A DNA stretch of 8,342 nt from Peptostreptococcaceae bacterium (lineage in GTDB: Bacteria; Bacillota_A; Clostridia; Peptostreptococcales; Acidaminobacteraceae), in assembly GCA_013619035.1 (NCBI GenBank), contig JABXKX010000030.1, forward strand, positions 1 through 8,342, written 5' to 3'. This document shows positions 1 to 5,753 of the stretch, piece by piece. Numbering within the stretch: position 1 is the first letter of the stretch; the number at the start of each line of letters is the position of its first letter. Under the pieces are notes generated by a model. It was not told the DNA's origin. It was given only the letters and a program-made list of their open reading frames with translations, and did not search any database. A program made the translations under genes and the position numbers.

Positions 1-1
1 A

Positions 2-847
2 TCTAAAGCATTAATCTATTTGATCATAACAGCAGTGTTATGGAGTTTGGGTGGCTTATTTATAAAATTAATTGATTGGCATCCTGTTGCCATTTCCGGA
101 TCAAGAAGTGGTATTGCTGTAATTGTCATGTTTTTATATTATAGAAAACCCATCAAAAGAATCAGTAAACCTCAGTTTTTTGGTGCTTTATCGTATGCGG
201 CATTGGTATTTTTATTTGTCAGCGCCAACAAACTGACCACCTCTGCAAATGCCATCTTGCTTCAATTTACATCAACTATTTGGATCGCTTTATTTTCTAA
301 ATGGTTCTTAAAAAAAGTAGTTACTAAACTCGACTGGCTAATCATTACGATTATCATTATGGGTATGTATTTATTCTTTATGGGTGATTTAGAATATGGA
401 AGTACAATAGGCAATATTCTCGCCATTTTAAGTGGTGTTGCAATGGCTTCCATGATTATTTTCTTTAATCTGCAAACTACTGAAAAACCAATTGAAACGA
501 CCATTATAGGGAACTGTTTTGTGTTTATTTTAGCACTACCTTTAATAGTCCATATTTCACTTGACCTAAAAAGTATCATAGGCATCCTTGTACTGGGGAT
601 ATTCCAATTGGGTATTTCCTATATTTTTTTTACAAATGCGATCCATTTCGTTTCACCTTTAGAAGCTATATTGATTCCGATTATTGAACCCATTCTTAAT
701 CCGGTATGGGTCTTAGTCTTTACAGGTGAAAAGATAAGCCTTTATAGCATTTTAGGCGGTATAATCATCTTATCTGCGGTTGTTATTAGAGGTATTCTCA
801 CATCAAAACGAACTGAACAGACAAAGATAAAAACAATGGCCTCATAA
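2..847 (+). CDS. EamA/DMT-family membrane transporter, 5'-truncated by the window edge
   Basis: An integral membrane protein of the drug/metabolite transporter superfamily, probably a small-molecule exporter or permease; the substrate cannot be told. The frame is open from base 2, so 281 residues are visible. Family members are usually near 290-300 residues, so only a few N-terminal residues are missing. A TTG at 20 is in frame but has no convincing ribosome site and would remove part of the first helix, so I treat the gene as partial. Two tandem EamA repeats are visible. Repeat 1 (about 5-127) opens with the helix holding AVLWSLGG and includes the NKLTTSANA stretch (76-84). Repeat 2 (about 134-265) has the family-typical IIEPILNPVW (227-236), then GE (242-243) and a last helix GGIIILSAVV. 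About ten hydrophobic segments are present and the tail (268-281) is polar and basic. It converges on the flavoprotein operon, with only 12 bp between stop codons, and has no evident functional link to it. Confidence 0.88.
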   Translation, partial: SKALIYLIITAVLWSLGGLFIKLIDWHPVAISGSRSGIAVIVMFLYYRKPIKRISKPQFFGALSYAALVFLFVSANKLTTSANAILLQFTSTIWIALFSKWFLKKVVTKLDWLIITIIIMGMYLFFMGDLEYGSTIGNILAILSGVAMASMIIFFNLQTTEKPIETTIIGNCFVFILALPLIVHISLDLKSIIGILVLGIFQLGISYIFFTNAIHFVSPLEAILIPIIEPILNPVWVLVFTGEKISLYSILGGIIILSAVVIRGILTSKRTEQTKIKTMAS

Positions 848-874
848 GAAAAGAAGTCCTTAATCGGACTTCTT
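842..874 (-). terminator. Hairpin terminator between convergent genes
   Basis: A perfect 9-bp inverted repeat (AAGAAGTCC at 851-859, GGACTTCTT at 866-874) surrounds a 6-nt loop. On the minus strand the stem runs into TTCTTATG (850-843), a fair U-rich tract, so it should end the flavoprotein operon. On the plus strand the stem is followed by CATACTTCT, which is poorer, so it may work only weakly for the transporter. The DUF1667 stop codon (860-862) lies in the loop, so the 3' arm on the plus map (866-874) is also the last codons of that gene. Confidence 0.7.
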
Positions 875-1219
875 CATACTTCTAGAGGCAATAACATTCA
901 CCCCAGTATCTAATATGTTTTCTATAATAACATCTCCCATATGAACAGGTGCTTCTACTACCACAGAGTTGATAACATCCATGACTTTATAAATCAATTC
1001 TTTAGGAATGTCATGTTCTGTTCTAACAGGAATCCTTCCTTTATGTGCACCGGTTATTTTTACTGTAGAGGTAACAATTCTAGTGGGATTGGTCAACTCT
1101 TTTATACCATATTCTTTTCCTCTAGGACATTTATGACCTTCTACGGTTAAATCATCAAACACCGTTAAATGACATCCAACAGGACAAGCGATACATATCA
1201 TTTCATGTTTCTTATTCAT
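860..1219 (-). CDS. DUF1667 small iron-sulfur protein, third subunit of a GlpABC-like flavoprotein operon
   Basis: A 119-residue DUF1667-family protein. Near the N-terminus are four cysteines, C9-x2-C12-x3-C16-x14-C31, in the contexts CIACPVGC and KCPRG. The pattern resembles the N-terminal [4Fe-4S] segment of molybdopterin oxidoreductases, so I infer a [4Fe-4S] cluster and an electron-transfer role. The rest (about 45-110) is a small alpha/beta region with no motif I can name. There is no signal peptide and no membrane helix. The start is the ATG at 1219-1217: GGAG lies 7 nt upstream, and the ATG overlaps the TAA of the preceding gene by one base (TAATG), a classic coupled junction. An ATG six codons further upstream lacks this placement. 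In Bacillota this family commonly sits beside GlpA-like and GlpB-like flavoproteins, as here, where it may stand in for the GlpC iron-sulfur subunit. Its biochemical role is, to my knowledge, not established. Confidence 0.85.
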   Translation of the reverse strand: MNKKHEMICIACPVGCHLTVFDDLTVEGHKCPRGKEYGIKELTNPTRIVTSTVKITGAHKGRIPVRTEHDIPKELIYKVMDVINSVVVEAPVHMGDVIIENILDTGVNVIASRSMKKSD

Positions 1220-2484
1220 TAAGCTTCTCCTTCGCATAATTCAACAGTTAACTCCAGATTTTGTGTGTTTTTTAGAACCTTTGTAGCTATAACTATCTTT
1301 TCCATCTCACTTGGTGTTACATGATCTTTTTTGACTTCTCTTATCACCTCATCACCCAGTTTTACTCTGATTACTTTATGAGTCCCAACAGCTCTGACTC
1401 TCATTAATAGTTCAACTATTTGTTCTGGATTATCTTTTCTAATGGTTTGAGGAACGATATAAGAAATACCCCTCCCAGCTTTTGTTGTGATCATTTCACT
1501 CTCTTTTATCGATTCTTTTAATATATACTTGGCAGCATTTTTACCTGCTTTTTCACTTTCATAAGAGACAAAGTCTACGATATCATGAACATGAAGTACA
1601 TTACCACAAGCAAAAATCCCCTCTACATTGGTTGACATAGCATCATCAACCACAGGTCCTTTTGTTTTTTTATCCAAATTTATATGGGCCTTTAACGACA
1701 ATTCATTTTCTGGTATCAAGCCAACCGATAATAAAACCGTATCACATTCAATGGTTTGTTCAGTGCCTTTGATGGGCTGTTTCTTATCATCCATCTCCAC
1801 TACGACAACACTTTCAACACGTTCTTTACCATTAATTTTTATTATAGTATGTTTTAACATCAACGGTATATCAAAATCATCCAAACACTGAACCACATTT
1901 CTAGCCAGTCCTGCAGCATAGTTACCTCTTGCCAACACACCAACTACTTCAGCACCTTCTAAAGTCATACGTCTAGCCATAATCAATCCGATATCACCAG
2001 ATCCCAAAATAATGACTTTTTTACCAACTTTGAAACCTTCTGTATTGATGAGAAGTTGAGCCATACCCGCACTGTAAACACCTGAAGGTCTTGTACCAGA
2101 GATATTGATTGCACCTCTTGTACGTTCTCTACATCCCATTGCCAAAACAATTGCAGTTGCTTGAATGGTCACATATCCTTCAAGTTCATTCATATAACTA
2201 ATGACCTTATCTTCTGTTATATCAATCACCATGGTATCTGTTTTATAAGGAATTTTCTCAGCTTCTACCATATCCATATAACGTTCTGCATATTCTGGTC
2301 CAGTCAATTCTTTTTTGAAGACCTGAAGACCAAAGCCATTATGAATACATTGTTGTAAAATACCGCCTAGTTCTTCATCTCTTTCTATAATTAAAATATC
2401 TTGAATACCATTTTTTCTCGCTTCTAAGGCTGCTGCTAAACCTGCAGGACCACCACCGACAACTACTAATTCATATAGTTTCAT
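1219..2484 (-). CDS. GlpB-like NAD(P)/FAD-dependent oxidoreductase (pyridine nucleotide-disulfide fold)
   Basis: A soluble 421-residue flavoprotein with two Rossmann dinucleotide folds. The N-terminal FAD site is GGGPAG (10-15) followed by an acidic residue at the end of the second strand (IIERDEELGG, 32-41). The NAD(P) site is GSGDIG (161-166). The second FAD contact is near GIFACGN (289-295). The thioredoxin-reductase type CxxC redox disulfide is absent; isolated cysteines such as C46 and C118 are present. This suggests electron transfer between FAD, NAD(P) and partner subunits rather than disulfide reduction. The C-terminal ~90 residues (about 330-421) are an extension without a motif I recognise. 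The length is close to GlpB of the anaerobic glycerol-3-phosphate dehydrogenase (about 419). The start ATG lies 2 bp after the stop of the upstream GlpA-like gene, with AAAGGAG inside that gene's last codons; the stop overlaps the DUF1667 start. Similar subunits also occur in sarcosine, proline and opine oxidase complexes, so the substrate is not fixed by this gene. Confidence 0.87.
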   Translation of the reverse strand: MKLYELVVVGGGPAGLAAALEARKNGIQDILIIERDEELGGILQQCIHNGFGLQVFKKELTGPEYAERYMDMVEAEKIPYKTDTMVIDITEDKVISYMNELEGYVTIQATAIVLAMGCRERTRGAINISGTRPSGVYSAGMAQLLINTEGFKVGKKVIILGSGDIGLIMARRMTLEGAEVVGVLARGNYAAGLARNVVQCLDDFDIPLMLKHTIIKINGKERVESVVVVEMDDKKQPIKGTEQTIECDTVLLSVGLIPENELSLKAHINLDKKTKGPVVDDAMSTNVEGIFACGNVLHVHDIVDFVSYESEKAGKNAAKYILKESIKESEMITTKAGRGISYIVPQTIRKDNPEQIVELLMRVRAVGTHKVIRVKLGDEVIREVKKDHVTPSEMEKIVIATKVLKNTQNLELTVELCEGEA

Positions 2485-2486
2485 AC

Positions 2487-3917
2487 TTACTCCTTTGTCA
2501 TTCCAGTCACTATCACAGATTCTTTCTTGTCCTTTACAATCTCTTTTATATCTTTATCTAATTCTCTAGCAAGTATCTCCATTACTTTCGCACCACAGAA
2601 CCCACCTTGACAACGACCCATACCAGGTCTTACACGTCTTTTAACACCGTCCACTGTTGTTGCACCCAAAGTGCTGTGAATGGCTCTTACAATCTCAGCT
2701 TCGGTGATATATTCACACCGACAAACAACATGACCAAATCTAGAATCTTCTTCTATAAGCTTTTTCTTTTCTTCTAATGGTAGATCCATAAAATGTGGTA
2801 TCCCTACTCGTCTTGGATTAAATGTTTGATTTTCTTCAATAAAATCAAACTGTTCTATAATCCACTTAACAACATATTCAGCAATTGCTGGTGCAGAGGA
2901 TAATCCCGGCGATTCAATACCAGCCACATCATAAAATCCTTCAGTGGTTTTAGAAGGTTCAATGATAAAGTCATGGGTACTTGGTTTGGCACGAAGACCA
3001 GCAAAAGTAGTAATCACATCCCACATAGGGATATCCTTTGAAGTTTTCATCGCTTTATCTCTAATATATTCTAAGTCCTGTGCATCTGTAGAGACATCTT
3101 CTTTGTCTTCAAATTCTTGTGAATCTGGTCCTATTAAAATATTGCCATGTACCGTAGGTAAAATAAGAACTCCCTTTCCAACATCAGAAGGACATTGAAA
3201 TAAAACGCTATTAACAAATCCTTCATGTACTTTGTCTAAGATATAATATTGACCTTTCCATGCTTTGATCTCAAAGTTCGGTTCATCAACCATATTATGA
3301 ATTTGATCTGCAAATACACCCGCTGCATTAATCACTATTTTTGACTCTATCATTCCTTGTGATGTTTTAATGCTAAAGTATTCCTCTTTTTTAATATCTA
3401 ATACTTCATGATCTAAATAGAGTGTCGCACCATTTTCTATTGCATTTTCTACTAGTGCAATGGTCAATTCCCAAGGACCGATAATACCAGCAGTGTTGGC
3501 ATGAAGTCCTGCAACAACCCCTGGAGTCACATTGGGTTCTTTTTCTAGTATTTGTTCTCTAGAATGTAAATCAAGTCCTGGAATATGATTTTCCTGACCT
3601 CTTTTTAGAAGCGCTTCCAAAGTGACTTTTTCAGCTTCAGAAAATGCTAGAACATAAGATCCAATTCTTTTAAACGGTACATCCAGATCAGAACAAAGCT
3701 TGTCAAACATCGGATTGCCTTTTGCGTTCATAAATGCCTTCACTGTACCGGGTTCTGCATCATATCCACTATGAATAATCGCACTATTGGCCTTAGATGT
3801 ACCAAGTGCTACATCGGGTTCTTTTTCAATTATTGCTATATTCAATTTATATTTCGATAGTTCTCTAGCAATGGCTGCTCCAACGACACCCGCGCCTATA
3901 ATTGTTACATCAAACAT
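2487..3917 (-). CDS. GlpA-like FAD-dependent oxidoreductase with C-terminal BFD-type [2Fe-2S] domain
   Basis: A 476-residue DAO-family flavoprotein, probable catalytic subunit of a dehydrogenase like anaerobic glycerol-3-phosphate dehydrogenase GlpA. The FAD site GAGVVG (8-13) is followed by E31. The stretch NSAIIHSGYDAEPGT (44-58) is typical of the GlpA/LhgO group. A conserved Arg in FAGLRAKP (R309) falls where GlpD-type enzymes bind substrate. The C-terminal domain (about 397-450) has C399-x-C401 and C436-x4-C441, the BFD-like [2Fe-2S] ligand pattern. The protein is shorter than E. coli GlpA (about 542), and the gap is not obviously in the active site. I chose the ATG at 3917-3915 because GGAGG lies 5 nt upstream and the FAD motif then begins at residue 2; an ATG 13 codons upstream adds a non-conserved tail containing the RBS. 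It is first in a three-gene operon. Annotation as L-2-hydroxyglutarate oxidase is the main alternative. With no glpK or glpF in view, the substrate is unproven. Confidence 0.87.
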   Translation of the reverse strand: MFDVTIIGAGVVGAAIARELSKYKLNIAIIEKEPDVALGTSKANSAIIHSGYDAEPGTVKAFMNAKGNPMFDKLCSDLDVPFKRIGSYVLAFSEAEKVTLEALLKRGQENHIPGLDLHSREQILEKEPNVTPGVVAGLHANTAGIIGPWELTIALVENAIENGATLYLDHEVLDIKKEEYFSIKTSQGMIESKIVINAAGVFADQIHNMVDEPNFEIKAWKGQYYILDKVHEGFVNSVLFQCPSDVGKGVLILPTVHGNILIGPDSQEFEDKEDVSTDAQDLEYIRDKAMKTSKDIPMWDVITTFAGLRAKPSTHDFIIEPSKTTEGFYDVAGIESPGLSSAPAIAEYVVKWIIEQFDFIEENQTFNPRRVGIPHFMDLPLEEKKKLIEEDSRFGHVVCRCEYITEAEIVRAIHSTLGATTVDGVKRRVRPGMGRCQGGFCGAKVMEILARELDKDIKEIVKDKKESVIVTGMTKE

Positions 3918-3935
3918 AATCTCCTCCACTATGAC

Positions 3936-3966
3936 ACTTTCTAATCTGTAACTCATATCAGAAAGT
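3936..3966 (-). promoter_or_regulatory. Stem-loop just upstream of the flavoprotein-operon RBS
   Basis: In the minus-strand transcript, ACUUUCUGAU (3966-3957) pairs with AUUAGAAAGU (3945-3936): 10 bp with one G-U pair and an 11-nt loop. It ends 9 nt before GGAGG (3926-3922). The position suits an mRNA-stabilising or regulator-binding 5'-UTR element, but it does not itself cover the SD. Function is inferred. Confidence 0.4.
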
Positions 3967-3993
3967 TATATCAATAATTTCACCACATGTTAC
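3965..3993 (-). promoter_or_regulatory. Candidate promoter of the flavoprotein operon (proximal option)
   Basis: On the minus strand, GTAACA (3993-3988, 4/6 to TTGACA) and TATAAC (3970-3965, 5/6 to TATAAT) are 17 bp apart. Transcription would start near 3958 and give a leader of about 40 nt lying downstream of all three terminators. It competes with the distal -10 at 4087-4092; I cannot decide between them from sequence. Confidence 0.35.
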
Positions 3994-4011
3994 TATAGAT
4001 TTTTGACAATT

Positions 4012-4056
4012 AAAAAAGAGCACACAAATAAAACATTTCGAATTATCTGCGGCTCT
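4012..4056 (-). terminator. Rho-independent terminator or attenuator ahead of the flavoprotein operon
   Basis: Reading the minus strand, AGAGC (4056-4052) pairs with GCUCU (4021-4017). The stem continues as CGCAGAUAA with UUAUUUGUG, past a one-base U bulge, and contains two G-U pairs, giving about 14 bp with a 10-nt loop. Six U residues follow (4017-4012). This has the form of an intrinsic terminator. If transcription begins at the distal -10 (4087-4092), it lies inside the operon's leader and would be an attenuator. If the proximal promoter is used, it is a last terminator for transcripts arriving from xylB. Confidence 0.6.
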
Positions 4057-4086
4057 CCTACTCTCTGCCTTTATTAAGTTACTTTA

Positions 4087-4092
4087 ATTATA
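4087..4092 (-). promoter_or_regulatory. Candidate -10 (distal promoter option) for the flavoprotein operon
   Basis: A perfect TATAAT on the minus strand. The matching -35 at 16-18 bp is poor (TTTCTT-like and overlapping a terminator stem), and there is no TGn extended -10. Start of transcription would be near 4080, placing the 4017-4056 hairpin in a leader of about 160 nt. In AT-rich DNA this hexamer occurs often by chance, so support is modest. Confidence 0.3.
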
Positions 4093-4094
4093 AA

Positions 4095-4104
4095 ACAAAT
4101 TTGT
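4095..4104. promoter_or_regulatory. Perfect 10-bp palindrome ACAAATTTGT, candidate operator
   Basis: ACAAATTTGT is its own reverse complement and sits 2 bp upstream of the distal TATAAT, within the -35/-10 spacer, where a bound repressor would block RNA polymerase. No regulator in the window is evidently its partner. It is AT-rich and could be chance. Confidence 0.25.
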
Positions 4105-4106
4105 AT

Positions 4107-4132
4107 AAAAAGAAATAGCCAAGGGCTATTTC
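4107..4132 (-). terminator. Intrinsic terminator, second after xylB
   Basis: A perfect 9-bp stem, GAAATAGCC (4112-4120 on plus) with GGCTATTTC (4124-4132), closes a 3-nt loop. On the minus strand it is followed directly by TTTTTATAC. This is the most canonical terminator in the window; it lies about 130 nt beyond the xylB stop codon. Confidence 0.75.
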
Positions 4133-4223
4133 AATGAGGGAAGCTACTTGGATTTTGATTACATATTTTGGTGACAATAAAATTATTCACGGTTTTTCTT
4201 GAAATTTATCCTTAAGTTTACCA

Positions 4224-4260
4224 CAAAAACAAAGATAGCTTAAAGAAACTCTTTAAGCTA
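4224..4260 (-). terminator. Intrinsic terminator of the xyl operon, directly after xylB
   Basis: A perfect 10-bp inverted repeat, TAGCTTAAAG (4236-4245) and CTTTAAGCTA (4251-4260), with a 5-nt loop, begins 5 bp after the xylB stop codon. On the minus strand the stem is followed by TCTTTGTTTTTG. The stem is AT-rich, so termination may be leaky, which would explain the backup hairpin at 4112-4132. Confidence 0.72.
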
Positions 4261-4265
4261 AATCG

Positions 4266-5726
4266 TTAATTATTAAAATATGGTTTTAGATACTGATACA
4301 AAGCTTGATACTTTTTATGTTTTTCTAGATACTTAATATGATTGTCCATATTGGGTACAACCGTATCAACGGTTTTAATAATTTGAGTTGTTGCTTCCGA
4401 AACTGAACTAAAAGCACCATCGCCTACTGCAGCTAAGATAGCAGCGCCTAAAGCACCACCTTGATTCGTATTGATGCCAACAATTTCTTGACCGAAAACA
4501 TCCGCTAGAATTTGTCGCCACTTCATACTCTTTGCACCGCCACCAATCACTCTAATTTCATCAATTGGAATGTTTAAATCTACTAGAAGGTCTAATGAAT
4601 CTTTTAGTCCAAATGAAACACCTTCTAAGACTGCTTTAGTCATATCCTGTCTATCAGTTGTCATATCCATACCAATAAACGTACCTCTAGCATTTGGATC
4701 TGGATACGGCGTTCTTTCACCCATCAGATAAGGCAAGAAGATAACTTCTGTTATTGTGTCGTCTAGTTCCTCAAGAAGTATATCAAATTCAGCTTTAGAA
4801 CCTTGTTCTACCCACCACTTCAAACAATTAGCAGCAGACAACATCACACCCATGGTATGATAATGTCCATTGGCATGACAAAAGGCATGTAGTCTATTGT
4901 CATCATCTACTTTATACTCATTATGAGCGGCAAATACAACGCCTGAGGTGCCAAGTGTAACAGAAACAATTCCTTCTTTTACTGTGCCTGTCCCAATAGC
5001 ACCAGCTGCTTGATCACCAGCACCACCAACAACTATTACATCTTGAGAGAGGTCTAATAAATATTTGATTTCTTCACTTAACATACCAGTGACTTCATAT
5101 GACTCATAAAGTCTTGGTAGTTGTGTTTCTGTAATACCAATGAAGGACAACGTTTCTTTTGAGTATTCTTTGTGCTCAACATCTAAAAGCAACATACCAG
5201 AAGCATCAGAATAATCAGTTGCATAAACACCTGTTAGCTTGTACCTAATATAATCTTTAGGCAGTAAAATCATATCCACTTGATTAAAAAGATCTGGATG
5301 ATTCTTTTTTAACCATAAGATTTTTGGTGCTGTAAATCCTGTTAATGCTTTATTACCTACTAAGTCACTTAGTTTTTCTTTGCCAAAGTTTTTAGTAATT
5401 TCATCACATTCTTCTTGAGTTCGTTGATCACACCATAAGATTGCCGGCGTTAAAACATATCCCTCTTTTCCAAGCGCCACCATGCCATGCATTTGACCGC
5501 TAAATCCAATACCTTTAATCTCTGATTTATGAGTTCCATTGTCTGATATCAATGCTTTTAAAGCTTGAACTGTGCCTTGCCACCAGTCCATCGGATTTTG
5601 TTCAGCCCAATTTTCTTTTGGATAACTCACGGGATACTCACTCGTTTTTTCATCCACGATTGAACCATCCGCTGCCATAAGTAACACTTTTACAGAAGAT
5701 GTCCCAAGATCAATTCCTATATACAT
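4266..5726 (-). CDS. xylB: Xylulokinase
   Basis: A 486-residue cytoplasmic FGGY-family sugar kinase that phosphorylates D-xylulose to D-xylulose 5-phosphate with ATP. The N-terminal ATPase motif is GIDLGTSSVK (4-13). The xylulokinase-typical substrate loop is GFSGQMHGM (74-82), followed by ILWCDQRT (96-103). The first FGGY signature is around FTAPKILWLK (131-140). The catalytic Asp is D238 in GGAGDQAAGA (234-243). The C-terminal ATP-binding half has TLGTSG (257-262) and the second FGGY signature leading into VIGGGAKS (393-400). Length is normal for XylB (about 480-500). The start is the ATG at 5726-5724: AAAGGAG lies 5 nt upstream and the protein begins directly at MYIGIDLG. An ATG 7 codons earlier lies inside the end of xylR. 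The xylR stop codon is 10 bp before this start, so the genes are co-transcribed. The start codon falls in an inverted repeat (5723-5753). Assignment is firm given the xylA neighbour. Confidence 0.96.
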   Translation of the reverse strand: MYIGIDLGTSSVKVLLMAADGSIVDEKTSEYPVSYPKENWAEQNPMDWWQGTVQALKALISDNGTHKSEIKGIGFSGQMHGMVALGKEGYVLTPAILWCDQRTQEECDEITKNFGKEKLSDLVGNKALTGFTAPKILWLKKNHPDLFNQVDMILLPKDYIRYKLTGVYATDYSDASGMLLLDVEHKEYSKETLSFIGITETQLPRLYESYEVTGMLSEEIKYLLDLSQDVIVVGGAGDQAAGAIGTGTVKEGIVSVTLGTSGVVFAAHNEYKVDDDNRLHAFCHANGHYHTMGVMLSAANCLKWWVEQGSKAEFDILLEELDDTITEVIFLPYLMGERTPYPDPNARGTFIGMDMTTDRQDMTKAVLEGVSFGLKDSLDLLVDLNIPIDEIRVIGGGAKSMKWRQILADVFGQEIVGINTNQGGALGAAILAAVGDGAFSSVSEATTQIIKTVDTVVPNMDNHIKYLEKHKKYQALYQYLKPYFNN

Positions 5727-5753
5727 GTTTACTCCTTTAGAAATCAAACATGT
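5723..5753 (-). promoter_or_regulatory. Hairpin that pairs the xylB start codon with the end of xylR
   Basis: In the minus-strand mRNA, ACAUGUUU (5753-5746, within the last codons of xylR) pairs perfectly with AAACAUGU (5730-5723), which contains the xylB AUG. The 15-nt loop holds the xylR stop codon and the xylB SD (AAAGGAG). A ribosome finishing xylR would open the stem, so translation of xylB should depend on translation of xylR. The pairing is seen directly; the coupling is inference. Confidence 0.5.

Larger units (their letters stand above)
3918..4265. other. 348-bp gene-free region between the xyl and flavoprotein operons
   Basis: No convincing gene lies here on either strand. The region holds three minus-strand terminator-like hairpins (4236-4260, 4112-4132, 4017-4056), two candidate promoters, a 10-bp palindrome and the leader stem-loop, all listed separately. 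About 100 bp (4133-4235) between the first two hairpins remains unexplained; it is AT-rich and has only a 19-codon GTG-started frame without a usable ribosome site. Confidence 0.8.

Noticed and set aside
4010..4036. Eight-codon leader peptide (MFYLCALF) overlapping the leader terminator, as in ribosome-mediated attenuation
   Set aside because: The only SD-like sequence is about 18 nt from the ATG, and the codons show no run of a regulatory amino acid.
4041..4070. Purine-rich NAG triplets in the leader resembling a TRAP binding site
   Set aside because: The triplets lack the regular 2-3 nt spacing, and no tryptophan-related gene is nearby.
4131..4190. 19-codon GTG-started frame between the terminators
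   Set aside because: No SD at usable distance, and its stop codon runs into the 4112-4132 hairpin; length is expected by chance.
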